Assembly: GCA_001872575.1 (NCBI GenBank)
Contig: MNWP01000006.1
Span: forward strand, 20,942-84,941
Direction of reading: 5' to 3'
From: Candidatus Peregrinibacteria bacterium CG1_02_54_53
Lineage (GTDB): Bacteria > Patescibacteriota > Gracilibacteria > Peribacterales > Peribacteraceae
DNA length: 64,000 nt
A program made the translations under genes and the position numbers. Below are positions 1 through 9,025 of the stretch, in pieces; position 1 is the first letter of the stretch; each line of letters begins with the position of its first letter. A model generated the notes under the pieces. That model did not search any database. It was not told the DNA's origin and worked only from the letters and a program-made list of their open reading frames with translations.

Positions 1-655
1 AGACGATCACTCCGTTTTTCCATACACTCTGAAATGCCACAATCGATCCCGGCAAAAATTGCTGGGCGATGAATTGCCAGCCGACCCTTTTCGCCTCCCA
101 GTATCGGAGCCAGAATTCGGCGGTTTCCCGATTCTCTACAAGGCAGCTTCCCTTTCCTGAAGCTCCCTGACTGGCTCTGACCCAGTAGGGGTAATTAAAT
201 TTTTCTTCGGCGCTGAGAAGTGCCTGGGTATCGCTGCTGATGCGTAAGGTTTCCTGAATGGGTATTCCTGCGGCTTTCCATGCCTCGGCGGAGAGATGCT
301 TATCTTGGCATATGGCAATAGTTTTCTCTGCGGGGAGGCATACGGGGGCTTCGAGCTCGTTTCGATGTTCAGAATGAAAACACACCTCAGCATCCGTTTG
401 GGGATAAATGAGATCTATCTTTTCTCGTTTTACGATGTCGTTCAGGCATTGCAGATATGTCGGGTCATTGCAACGTGGAACGGTGTAGGCGCTATCCACG
501 CGGTTTTCAGGATGTGCATCGTCACGAATCCAGGCAAGATGGTACGGGTTTGAGTCGGTACCGATGAGAAAATATTTTTCAGGTGCAGATCGGAGTGAGC
601 GGATGAAGTTCACGCCTGCTGGGCCAGCCGCGCCGGCAATCAGAATGCGCTTCAT
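1..655 (-). CDS. ATP-grasp enzyme, 3'-truncated by window edge
   Basis: I translated this by hand because it runs off the window. The protein opens MKRILIAGAAGPAGVNFIRS, a Rossmann-type nucleotide-binding start. It continues through a stretch typical of carbamoyl-phosphate-synthase-like ATP-grasp ligases (IDLIYPQTDAEV, then the YPYWVRASQGASGKGSCLV loop that holds ATP). About 218 residues are visible and the frame stays open to base 1. Enzymes of this type ligate a carboxylate to an amine or acid using ATP; in sugar-nucleotide clusters they often modify glycans or precursors. The ATG lies 2 nt after the stop of the upstream GT2 gene, so the two are co-transcribed and probably coupled. The substrate cannot be told from sequence. 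Confidence 0.8.
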   Translation of the reverse strand, partial: MKRILIAGAAGPAGVNFIRSLRSAPEKYFLIGTDSNPYHLAWIRDDAHPENRVDSAYTVPRCNDPTYLQCLNDIVKREKIDLIYPQTDAEVCFHSEHRNELEAPVCLPAEKTIAICQDKHLSAEAWKAAGIPIQETLRISSDTQALLSAEEKFNYPYWVRASQGASGKGSCLVENRETAEFWLRYWEAKRVGWQFIAQQFLPGSIVAFQSVWKNGVIV

Positions 656-657
656 AG

Positions 658-1368
658 TTAGCGGGAAGAGGGCGTGATTCGTGGAAGTATAACCAAATAG
701 AAGTAGAGCTTAAGCATATCGAACAATCCAACGAGGACCAGACGTACGTTTGCGCCACTATTATTGCCAGCGGGGTGTGCAACGATATCAACACTGCCAA
801 TGCGATATCCGTGTTTTTTTGCTCTGATAATCCGTTCTGCCTCTCGAAAGACCCCATTCGAAATGAGGGGAATATTCACAATTTCCTTCCTTTGAAGCTT
901 TGCACATCCCGGGTCAATGGTGTCGATTCCAAAGAGGAGGCGTGGAAGAAGACGAAAACAGTACGATACGAATGTACGCATCCATCCGTAGTGTGTTTCA
1001 GTTCTTCTGCAGATGATCATGTCGTGCTCTGGAATGAGCGGTAGCATCTTTTGCAGAATGTGTGGATCGACTTGGCCATCTGCCGCGAAATCTACCACAT
1101 ACTCCATTCGTGCGGCGCAATAGAGGTCTTCGTATGTTCGAGCAATGCCCTGGTTGGTGTCGTGTCGAAGCATTCGTATTACAGATGGAAAGCGCGTTAA
1201 CAGAAAAGCAATGACGTGCTCTGTTCCGTCAGAACTGCCATCATTGAGAATGATTATTTCATATGGAATTTGATACGCACTCAGACAATCCACCACTGCC
1301 CGCACCGTTGATTCGATGCAGGCTTCCTCATTGTATGCCGGTATCAATACCGATATTGATGGCAGCAT
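658..1368 (-). CDS. Family 2 glycosyltransferase (GT-A fold)
   Basis: 236 residues. The N-terminus SISVLIPAYNEE and the IIILNDGSSDGTE segment are the standard GT2 nucleotide-sugar site. DFAADGQVD takes the place of the metal-binding D-x-D. There is no convincing C-terminal membrane helix pair, so it is probably a short dolichyl/undecaprenyl-phosphate-sugar-synthase-like or polymer-extending enzyme acting at the inner face of the membrane. It follows the oxidoreductase gene by 71 nt and is followed after 2 nt by the ATP-grasp gene. Donor and acceptor are unknown. Confidence 0.85.
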   Translation of the reverse strand: MLPSISVLIPAYNEEACIESTVRAVVDCLSAYQIPYEIIILNDGSSDGTEHVIAFLLTRFPSVIRMLRHDTNQGIARTYEDLYCAARMEYVVDFAADGQVDPHILQKMLPLIPEHDMIICRRTETHYGWMRTFVSYCFRLLPRLLFGIDTIDPGCAKLQRKEIVNIPLISNGVFREAERIIRAKKHGYRIGSVDIVAHPAGNNSGANVRLVLVGLFDMLKLYFYLVILPRITPSSR

Positions 1369-1439
1369 TCGATCCTCTGCAGCCTAGCACATGCTCCACG
1401 CATTCCAGAAATATTCAACAATTTCCTGATTTCTATAAG

Positions 1440-2438
1440 TCACGTCATGGTCACAACACGATGCTCTTTGCCTGAAAGCTGAATTTTTTGAGCAATTATG
1501 AGCGCAGTAAGACTGTCGTGCCCTGTTACTGGCACTTCGCATCGACCGTGTATGGCGTCGAGGAAGATTTCGATCTCTCGTCGCAGGGGCTCTGTCTTTG
1601 TAATTGCATTGCGAATCATTTTGCCTTCACTGACTCCACGCAGGATTCCAAGCGTGTCCCACGTTGTACTTGGAGCTGATGCGTTTTCAAAGAATATGAG
1701 ATCTTGTGTGATGTAGTTGACCATGTACAGACCTCTCTCGCAATGAACGCGTATTTCGCGAATTTTTGTTGGCGTGATCCAATCGATATTAAGAGAAGCA
1801 ACGATTCCTCCTTTCAGGCGGAGGACGCTCGACAGCAGATCATCAGAAGCATCAGAGAAACGATTGATTTCGGCAAATACTCGTTCAACCTCGTCATCCG
1901 TGAGGTAGCGGATGATATCAATATCATGTACGGCAAGATCGATGATAACGCCACTGTCTTTATGGCGAGGAGGGAAAGGGCCTTGGCGGAATGCTTCAAT
2001 ATTGAATATCTTTCCCGCGCGGTTTTCACGCAACAGTTTGCGTAGTTCTTGGATGGCAGGATTGAAGCGTTCGATGTGACCGATCATGAGTATCAGTTTC
2101 CTGCGTCGAGCCTCTTCAATAATCTCCTGGGCTTCTTGCACACTTGGTGCAATGGGTTTTTCGATAAGCAGATGACATCCGTACTTCATGACATCCATGG
2201 CAACACGGTGATGCGCTAGTGTAGGAACGACAATGCTGACGGCATCCGGATGTGTTTCTTCAAGGAGGCGGCGATAATCGGTATATGCGGGTACACCGTA
2301 GCGTTTGGCAATAATTTGAACAGTCTCATCATTTGTGTCTGCGATACCCACAAGATCCACATCATCAATTTCATGGAGAGTTCGCACGTGGTGTTTACCC
2401 ATAGAGCCGACGCCAATCACAGCAATACGTATACTCAT
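1440..2438 (-). CDS. Gfo/Idh/MocA oxidoreductase, probable UDP-GlcNAc 3-dehydrogenase type
   Basis: 332 residues. The N-terminal Rossmann fold has GVGSMG at residues 9-14 for NAD(P). The family motif EKP is at 93-95, and H171-D172 in AVHDID supplies the catalytic region. Members paired with a DegT aminotransferase (WlbA/GnnA type) oxidise the 3-hydroxyl of UDP-GlcNAc or its uronate so that an amino group can be put on C3. Its start overlaps the aminotransferase stop by 4 nt (ATGA), which supports that pairing. The substrate is inferred from the pairing only. No N-acetyl- or acyltransferase for the amino sugar is visible here; it could lie beyond base 1. Confidence 0.85.
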   Translation of the reverse strand: MSIRIAVIGVGSMGKHHVRTLHEIDDVDLVGIADTNDETVQIIAKRYGVPAYTDYRRLLEETHPDAVSIVVPTLAHHRVAMDVMKYGCHLLIEKPIAPSVQEAQEIIEEARRRKLILMIGHIERFNPAIQELRKLLRENRAGKIFNIEAFRQGPFPPRHKDSGVIIDLAVHDIDIIRYLTDDEVERVFAEINRFSDASDDLLSSVLRLKGGIVASLNIDWITPTKIREIRVHCERGLYMVNYITQDLIFFENASAPSTTWDTLGILRGVSEGKMIRNAITKTEPLRREIEIFLDAIHGRCEVPVTGHDSLTALIIAQKIQLSGKEHRVVTMT

Positions 2439-3535
2439 ATGCGGTTCACAACTGCGGTAATCCTCTCGAGTTCGTCCAGAGAAAGATGTGGATGAATTGG
2501 AAGAGAGAACACGCGATCGGCCATTTCTTCGGCAACAGAAAACGATTGACCAGAAAATTCACCGACCAAATATGCCTGACGATGCACGGGGAGAGGATAA
2601 AAAATTCCTGCTTCAATGCCGTTTTTTCGGAGATCATCGACAATGACATTACGTTTTACGGCATCCTGGAACGGGGTTTTCACTGTAAATTGATGCCACG
2701 CATGCGTGTAATTATCTCGTACGATTGGCACGCCAACATTGTAAAGATGTGATTGAAGGAATTCGGCATTTTGCGCACGGCATCGCTGCATCTTGTCGAA
2801 TTGTGCAAGCTGGCACAGCCCGATTGCTGCAGAGATTTCATTCATGCGGTAATTAAATCCCAGCATTTCATGGTGATACCGCTGACGCATACCATGGTTA
2901 CGCACCATGCGACAGCGTTCCGCAATCGTGTCATCATCGGTGATGACGGCCCCCCCTTCTCCGCATGTGAGATTTTTTGTAGCGTAAAAACTGAAACATC
3001 CGGTCCCGAATGTCCCGGCATGTCTTTCCCGCAGTTTTGCACCGGCAGCCTGTGCAGCATCTTCAATAACAACAAGATGATGTTTCTGTGCGATGTCGAG
3101 GATATCATCCATGGCACAGAGATGCCCGAAGAGATGTACAGGCATGATTGCGCGTGTTCGAGGGGATATTGCGCGCTCGATCAGTGCAGGATTGATATTA
3201 AATGTCTCTGATTCAATATCGACAAGAATAGGAGTAGCGCCAACTGAGAGGATGCTATTGATCGTAGCGATGAATGTGAATGGTGTGGTGATCACTTCGT
3301 CTCCTCTCCCAATGCCATGAGCCAGGAGGGCCGTACAGAGAGCGGTTGTTCCAGATGATGTGGCCACTGCGTGCCGTGTTCCACAGAGAGCGGCGAACTC
3401 ATGTTCGAATCGGGAGACTACTTTTCCTTGAGCAATCTGTCCTGTGCGAAGCACGGCAATCACAGCTTCAGTCTCCGCGTCTCCCATGACGGGTCGTGAC
3501 AAGCGGATAAGTTCGGAGACGACAGTGGGTTGCAT
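2435..3535 (-). CDS. DegT/DnrJ/EryC1 PLP-dependent sugar aminotransferase
   Basis: 366 residues from the ATG at 3535. The frame extends to a TTG at 3586, but that start would overlap the upstream gene by 32 nt and lies before the family start, so I prefer the ATG. It has the fold-type-I pattern of nucleotide-sugar aminotransferases: SSGTTAL near residue 60, VIEDAAQAAGA near 157-166, and the PLP Schiff-base lysine K187 in ATKNLTCGEGG. It probably transaminates the 3-keto sugar made by the overlapping Gfo/Idh/MocA enzyme, giving a 3-amino-3-deoxy sugar nucleotide for the surface glycan built by this operon. The product is inferred. Confidence 0.88.
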   Translation of the reverse strand: MQPTVVSELIRLSRPVMGDAETEAVIAVLRTGQIAQGKVVSRFEHEFAALCGTRHAVATSSGTTALCTALLAHGIGRGDEVITTPFTFIATINSILSVGATPILVDIESETFNINPALIERAISPRTRAIMPVHLFGHLCAMDDILDIAQKHHLVVIEDAAQAAGAKLRERHAGTFGTGCFSFYATKNLTCGEGGAVITDDDTIAERCRMVRNHGMRQRYHHEMLGFNYRMNEISAAIGLCQLAQFDKMQRCRAQNAEFLQSHLYNVGVPIVRDNYTHAWHQFTVKTPFQDAVKRNVIVDDLRKNGIEAGIFYPLPVHRQAYLVGEFSGQSFSVAEEMADRVFSLPIHPHLSLDELERITAVVNRI

Positions 3536-3554
3536 GAAATGGGCCAGCTTTAGC

Positions 3555-5336
3555 TCATAGTACTGCGAAAATTGCCAGTGACGCAATGAGCATCACAAAG
3601 CTTGCCCAGTCAGAGAAGTGCTGCTGCGGAGAGATGTTCCACGTTACAGGAAGTCCATTGCGGAAATTCTCAAAGTTCTGCAAATCATTCACAGCAATGC
3701 GTGATCCCGGCGTACAACCATTGGCCTCAGGATAGGCATCGCATGCCGGGTTTATGAGATTAAACGTGTTTTCCTTAGTTTGGAATACATTGCCGGTACT
3801 CAAAACGGTACTGTGCGGAAAATTTTGAATCCAATAGAGGGCAATGGGACATCGCATTCCCGTTGCTCCATCGATGTATTGTTGCCACTTTGGTGACACC
3901 TTTGAAACAGGAAGTAACGCCCGGCCACGATCAAATTTCTGTTCAATGGATTTGCAATCATTGTAGGAACGGCTGAGCTCGAATATCGAAGCTATGGCAT
4001 TTGCATATCCCACATAGAAGCTTGCGAGGGTGATAAGTGACAAAAGGGCGACGATTACCCCTTCCCAGCGGCGAAAGCAAAACGGAAGAACGATACTGAG
4101 AACCCAGATACTAGCTGCAGAAAGAAATAAAAGCAGGACGTAGAGAAATCGCAAATTAACTCTCCAAGATGAGAGAATAGGAAGTTCGTGCAGAAATGGC
4201 ATGACTTCCCCTTTTCCCAGTATCATTTGTTGCATAAGCCATAGATAGAGGATCGTAAATACTGAGAATGCAAACAAGCGAGCCACCTTCCAAATCTGCC
4301 ATTTTTGCGATGTTTTATTTATTCCCACCTTAATGAGGACTAAAGGGGCAAGAAGTGTACCTAAGAACGTTACAGGAGATACCAGCATCGATTTTTCGTG
4401 AAATCCTCCTGGAATGACCATAGTGGCAATGCTTGATTGAGGAATCCTCCAGAAAACACTGAGTATTGGAAAAGAAACTATGCTTCCTCCTGTCATCCAT
4501 ACATCGACCTTTCGCGGATAGAATCTCATGACGCTGTAAATGGCCATGAGTTTACTTGCTCCAATAAGAAGGCTGGCGACGATGAAGCCCATTGAACGAA
4601 TAACGAGTGTGCGTGAACGTGCGGAATGCAATCCGTTCCAGAGTATTTCTGCCGGAATTGCGTACAACATGCCCACAAAAAAAGACATGAGTACAAAGTA
4701 GCCACCCGCATACAGAATCCATCCGCAGGTGAGTGCGAAGAGGGCAGTGCGCGTTAGTAGTGTGCGTACGGTGTCGGTTCTTCGGTCCAAGAGGCACCAA
4801 GCAAGGATGCCGATAAGTGGGAATGTAAGAAATGTAGCGTGTCCGAGAATGATGTGCGAAAGGTAGAAACCGTTTGAAATGATGATCAGTGCAAAGAGAT
4901 GAGCCCAGCTGCGCTTGAGGTGCAGAACATCCCGACCGACAAACATCCATGCGATGTATCCGATAATGAGATGGAAAACAATCGTGATGTTGTAGGCAAT
5001 CCAAAAGTCCATTAAGTATGCGAGTGCCTGTAACAGAGAGAAGAAAATATCTTCGGGATCTCCGTAGAGGGGCGCCCCTCCGCAGAGGTATGGCGAATAC
5101 CGCAGGGGGGTAGGGCCGTTGAGGTGCAGGTGCCAGTTTCCAATAAGAAGCTTGTCACAGAACATGGGAAAATCCCCTCCATGAAAGGGGAACCTGTAGC
5201 TGATAAACCAGAGGAAGATGGAGACAAATGCCGTGAAAACAAACCAAAAGTACCAACGTGACGGACTCAGGAACGCAGAGGCGATATTATACTTCGCTTT
5301 TTTGCCGCTCTTTCGAAGATCATTTCCACGACGCAT
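3555..5336 (-). CDS. Multi-pass membrane protein, GT-C/YfhO-like
   Basis: 593 residues with about 11 to 13 hydrophobic helices. The first extracytoplasmic loop (FHGGDFPMFCDKLLIG, then LRYSPYLCGGAPLYGDPED) has acidic and aromatic residues in the place where GT-C enzymes hold their catalytic base. The layout resembles YfhO-like bacterial membrane glycosyltransferases that use lipid-phosphate sugars. It sits 9 nt from the upstream GT-C gene and 19 nt before the aminotransferase, in the same operon. It may add a sugar on the outer face of the membrane, or be a large oligosaccharide-handling protein. I do not recognise a closer family. Confidence 0.6.
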   Translation of the reverse strand: MRRGNDLRKSGKKAKYNIASAFLSPSRWYFWFVFTAFVSIFLWFISYRFPFHGGDFPMFCDKLLIGNWHLHLNGPTPLRYSPYLCGGAPLYGDPEDIFFSLLQALAYLMDFWIAYNITIVFHLIIGYIAWMFVGRDVLHLKRSWAHLFALIIISNGFYLSHIILGHATFLTFPLIGILAWCLLDRRTDTVRTLLTRTALFALTCGWILYAGGYFVLMSFFVGMLYAIPAEILWNGLHSARSRTLVIRSMGFIVASLLIGASKLMAIYSVMRFYPRKVDVWMTGGSIVSFPILSVFWRIPQSSIATMVIPGGFHEKSMLVSPVTFLGTLLAPLVLIKVGINKTSQKWQIWKVARLFAFSVFTILYLWLMQQMILGKGEVMPFLHELPILSSWRVNLRFLYVLLLFLSAASIWVLSIVLPFCFRRWEGVIVALLSLITLASFYVGYANAIASIFELSRSYNDCKSIEQKFDRGRALLPVSKVSPKWQQYIDGATGMRCPIALYWIQNFPHSTVLSTGNVFQTKENTFNLINPACDAYPEANGCTPGSRIAVNDLQNFENFRNGLPVTWNISPQQHFSDWASFVMLIASLAIFAVL

Positions 5337-5345
5337 GATGTGAGT

Positions 5346-7184
5346 TTAGGACGAGAAAAATCCCAAGAAGAAAAGAAAGATTGTTGTCAGTGAAAAGAGA
5401 GCGTAGATCAAATAGATACCCACAGGCCGGAGAGCTTGTGGCCCCTCTCGAATTCCTGCTACTACATAGAATGCGAGTAAAGGAAGTATAGCAAGTGAGA
5501 ACCGGAAATCCTGATTTGCTGAGAAGGGGGCGTAAATGCGATAGAAGAAGTGCGCGGCCAGAACGAAAATCACAGTGATGCCGAGAGGGAACACTTCGTG
5601 TGAATGATAGAGAGTGAGTTTTACCAAACCGTATACCAGAAAGAGGAGAAGTGCGAGTGAACATGCAAGAATCAGTACGGCAACGGCACGCAATTCGTCA
5701 GCGTATGAGAACTCACCGAAAAATGCCGATCGAAAGAAATACTCCCAAAAGAATTCTCGTGATGATGTTTCCTTCCAGGGTTCCGCGTAGGGAGATTGCA
5801 GAATACGAATAGGATTAAAAATAAGAAATGTTCGTGCATCAGTTGGTACTGCAAGCTTCGAGTTCATAGTTTGGCTGCTGAATGTCAGACTGTTCGTTGG
5901 ATTTTTTTCGACAACAAAACGAACAAAGGGGAGCCAGCCAATGAGCAGAAGGAGCAAAATGGTGGAGAACAATGCCTGAGAGCACTTTTGTCTCCAGGAG
6001 ATTTTGTTATGAAATAGAAGCGAAAAACCCAGAACCGGTACGAAAACCAATGCACTTACTCGCGTTATGAATGTGAGAGCGAGGCACAAAATAAGAAGAT
6101 ACCACGAGCGGAGTGTCGGCCTCTTCCACCATTGGATCAGTAATACAATCAGGAGAAAAACAAAGAAGATATAGAGGCTATTGTTCGTGATACTCACGGA
6201 GTGAAAAATCAATGAAGGGAATGAGGCAACAAGGCATGCGAAAAGCAATCGCTCCTGTTTCTGTTTGCGTGGAAAAAGCAGAGTACCAATCCAAACGCCC
6301 AGAACGAGCGTTCCCAGTGAAAAAATCAGAGATTCGAACTGGATAATTCTTGCAAGAGCCTCTTTTTCAAATTGAAGCCACTGCCCCAATTTCATCCACA
6401 CAGCAGACAGAAAATAAAATAGGGGTGCTTGATGAAACTCCCACCCGTCACTTGCGGGTGGAATACTCCAGTGTGATGCGACGTGCGTTACATAATCCAA
6501 GTGTGCCTGAATGTCGTTTCCTCGTGCAGAATACGGCGTTACAAGAAAATAGAATATTCGCAGGAGCGCACCTCCGATACCGATAATCCACAGAGGATGA
6601 GAAGAAGATTTTTTGTAAATCGGCCACAAGAGCGCAAGCATGTAGAGAAACGTCAAGAGCAGGGGGCTGAGATTCAATAGGATAAATGGCGGTGTTGTGT
6701 AATGCGGAGCAATGCGGAGGCCGGCTTTCCCGCCAGTATCTTTCAGGCGGAAGACGAAGGTGTTTTCTCCGGTTTTGAGGTAGGAAGAGAGATCAAGTGC
6801 GCGGCCGTACTTTGTATAGTCACAGTACTTTGCAATATCGGGATTCACTTCTCTGTCATTGATCATCAGTGTTTCGATGCAGTCATCCGGTTTGATTTTG
6901 AAGGTCGTCGGCTGGCCGATAGGCAGCAAAAGGGAAAGACGCATGTAGAGGTACTCCCCTTCAGATTTCACGAAGAGGGGATTTGAGCCAGTGCCGGATT
7001 GCTTCCCGTCGAATCGGTAGGCTATCTCGCCGATTTGCGGTCGAACAGCAAGACATGCTGCAATCGAAATAACAAGCAGAACGGCATATGCAAATGTCAG
7101 TCCAAACGTCCGCCTGGTCAAAAACATTCTGCGAATCGGCTTGGTGCGCGATTGAGCCGGTTTACGATGGGTACGAGTGGCCAT
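5346..7184 (-). CDS. GT-C membrane glycosyltransferase (ArnT/PMT-like), paralogue 1
   Basis: 612 residues from the ATG at 7184. The open frame extends to 7466 but that extra part is antisense-like sequence inside the upstream gene. A cytoplasmic basic tail and one helix come first, then a roughly 130-residue extracytoplasmic beta-rich domain (DDCIETLMINDREV, YCDYTKYGRALDLS), then about ten helices. The segment DGWEFHQAPLFYFLSAVW matches the periplasmic loop of lipid-linked sugar transferases. The next gene upstream encodes the same architecture with shared motifs, so this is a tandem duplication. The start lies 2 nt after that gene's stop. Acceptor and donor are unknown. Confidence 0.72.
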   Translation of the reverse strand: MATRTHRKPAQSRTKPIRRMFLTRRTFGLTFAYAVLLVISIAACLAVRPQIGEIAYRFDGKQSGTGSNPLFVKSEGEYLYMRLSLLLPIGQPTTFKIKPDDCIETLMINDREVNPDIAKYCDYTKYGRALDLSSYLKTGENTFVFRLKDTGGKAGLRIAPHYTTPPFILLNLSPLLLTFLYMLALLWPIYKKSSSHPLWIIGIGGALLRIFYFLVTPYSARGNDIQAHLDYVTHVASHWSIPPASDGWEFHQAPLFYFLSAVWMKLGQWLQFEKEALARIIQFESLIFSLGTLVLGVWIGTLLFPRKQKQERLLFACLVASFPSLIFHSVSITNNSLYIFFVFLLIVLLIQWWKRPTLRSWYLLILCLALTFITRVSALVFVPVLGFSLLFHNKISWRQKCSQALFSTILLLLLIGWLPFVRFVVEKNPTNSLTFSSQTMNSKLAVPTDARTFLIFNPIRILQSPYAEPWKETSSREFFWEYFFRSAFFGEFSYADELRAVAVLILACSLALLLFLVYGLVKLTLYHSHEVFPLGITVIFVLAAHFFYRIYAPFSANQDFRFSLAILPLLAFYVVAGIREGPQALRPVGIYLIYALFSLTTIFLFFLGFFSS

Positions 7185-7186
7185 AG

Positions 7187-8968
7187 TTACATTGTGACAA
7201 TGATTCCGCCAACGAAGACCACCTGAAGCACTATCGATGCGAGAACCACAACAATACCCAGCAATCGGCGAAAAGGAGAGCGAATGAAGTGCAGTCCCCG
7301 TATTGCAAAGAAGGTCACGGGCACACTCACGAGAAGCGAGAACCGGAAATCCTGTGCGCAACTGTGGGGTGTTGTAAAGCGATGAAGGGCGTGCCCAAGC
7401 AGCAGCCATCCGGCCGTGCTCCAGAGTGGTAAGGTACGCAGTCCTTCGCGGCGTATGCACATCCAAGCGCCGCAGACTGCGTAGAGGAGCATCAGAAGCC
7501 CGCAGGTGAGAACGGCAGAAGCGAGGGGTCTGAGTGCTAGTCCGAAGTCAAATTCGCCGAAGAATGCCGACTTAAAGAAGTACTCCCAGAAGTACTGGCG
7601 GCCAGAGGCATCGTCCCACGGATTATTGTACGGGCGCACAATCATGCGCAGTGGATTGAACTCTGTGAATGTTTCGACGGTGTTATTCACAAAGAGCCCG
7701 GGACTCAAGTTCCCCGTATTCACTACGAGAGGCTGATCCAGCGACATGCCGTCACGCAGCGTGAAGATCCAACCGGTGAGCAGGATGAGGGCAAACACAC
7801 TCGTCACGCCGACGAATGTTTTGGTCTTCAAAGCCAGTTTTCGTTTGAAGATAAGGAGTGTGAATGCGGCAGGAACCAGTAGCAACCCATTTGTTTTCGT
7901 GAGAATGGCAAGAGCGAGCATGGCGATTGCCAACCACCATGTGATCCACCGTCCCTTCTGCCACCAAGCAATGAGGAATCCAAAACAGAGCACCTCCCAC
8001 AAAAAGAGCAGTACGTCGTTATTGATTCTTGCCGAGAGAAAGAGCAGGCTCGGCAGAACGGCAAGAGATCCAAAGAAGAGCACGCGCTCCAGTTTTTCCT
8101 TCGGCTTGAACAAGGTCGTTGCTATCCATGCGATTCCTGCAAGCGTAAGGACGGAAGCGAAGAAGGCGAACCACTGCGTATCGCGTGTGAGGATCGGTAA
8201 AGCTCTTCCGAACGCCGTTCCCACATGGAGCCAAAGCCCCGTGAGCATGTAGTACAGAGGGGCTTGGTAGAACTCCCATCCGTCCCGAACCGAAGGGAGT
8301 GCGAGATGCTGGGCCACGTAGCGGATGTACTCGAGATGTCCGTCGGCATCGTAGGCACGGACTTCGTAGGATGTTGCGAAGATGTAGAACAGGCGCAGGA
8401 AAACGCCAAAACAGAATGTACCAAAGAAGAGATTCTGCCAGCGCGAGAATGAAAGCCCTTTGGCTATCAGTACGGCACCCGATAGGAGCCCCGCAAGCAG
8501 AAGAATGCGCAAACTGAGAAGGAGCGGATCCCACCAGGCAATGCGCCATGTGAAGGAGGCCGGTCCTCCAACGTTCTGAATAGTCATGGCGACCACGTTG
8601 TTCCCCGAATGAATCGCAGAACCAAGATCGAATGTTCGTCCTCGTGAGAGATCGCAGAAAGGAATAACCCCTTCCCCTATAAGCTGTTCATTGACCGCGA
8701 GTGCTTCGATGCAGTCATCGGCAATGAGCTGATAATACCGTGTATGCAGAGGATTGAGCTGCAGAACAAATGCAAGGTCAAGATACTGCGGTGTATCCGA
8801 AGGAGGCAGAGTATCGGTGAACGGAATCCATTCTCCGTTCTCTATATGAAACCGCCCGTCGGTGAGGCGTGGAGTGAGCTGGTGCGAGATGGCGACGTAC
8901 AGAACAGTCGTGAGGAGCAGCAGAACTGTTCCCGTTGACACCAGTAGAGGAGAGGATTTCGATGACAT
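7187..8968 (-). CDS. GT-C membrane glycosyltransferase (ArnT/PMT-like), paralogue 2
   Basis: 593 residues. It has the same plan as the following gene: an N-terminal helix, an extracytoplasmic domain with DDCIEALAVNEQLIGEG and RGRTFDLGS, then a polytopic core with DGWEFYQAPLYYMLTGLW. The shared motifs are the ones expected to contact the lipid-linked donor and the acceptor. Having two diverged copies back to back suggests two successive, similar transfer steps, for example two sugars or two acceptors in one surface glycan. It starts 57 nt after the epimerase stop and belongs to the same transcription unit. Confidence 0.72.
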   Translation of the reverse strand: MSSKSSPLLVSTGTVLLLLTTVLYVAISHQLTPRLTDGRFHIENGEWIPFTDTLPPSDTPQYLDLAFVLQLNPLHTRYYQLIADDCIEALAVNEQLIGEGVIPFCDLSRGRTFDLGSAIHSGNNVVAMTIQNVGGPASFTWRIAWWDPLLLSLRILLLAGLLSGAVLIAKGLSFSRWQNLFFGTFCFGVFLRLFYIFATSYEVRAYDADGHLEYIRYVAQHLALPSVRDGWEFYQAPLYYMLTGLWLHVGTAFGRALPILTRDTQWFAFFASVLTLAGIAWIATTLFKPKEKLERVLFFGSLAVLPSLLFLSARINNDVLLFLWEVLCFGFLIAWWQKGRWITWWLAIAMLALAILTKTNGLLLVPAAFTLLIFKRKLALKTKTFVGVTSVFALILLTGWIFTLRDGMSLDQPLVVNTGNLSPGLFVNNTVETFTEFNPLRMIVRPYNNPWDDASGRQYFWEYFFKSAFFGEFDFGLALRPLASAVLTCGLLMLLYAVCGAWMCIRREGLRTLPLWSTAGWLLLGHALHRFTTPHSCAQDFRFSLLVSVPVTFFAIRGLHFIRSPFRRLLGIVVVLASIVLQVVFVGGIIVTM

Positions 8969-9025
8969 GCGTGCGCAAGATCCCCAGCATCATAATGGAT
9001 CTCAGGCAGAGAAAACACCCGTCCC

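Noticed and set aside
5346-7466. Long N-terminal extension of the GT-C gene to 7466
   Set aside because: The added 94 codons overlap the upstream gene and lack a helix or motif; the ATG at 7184 lies 2 nt after that gene's stop.
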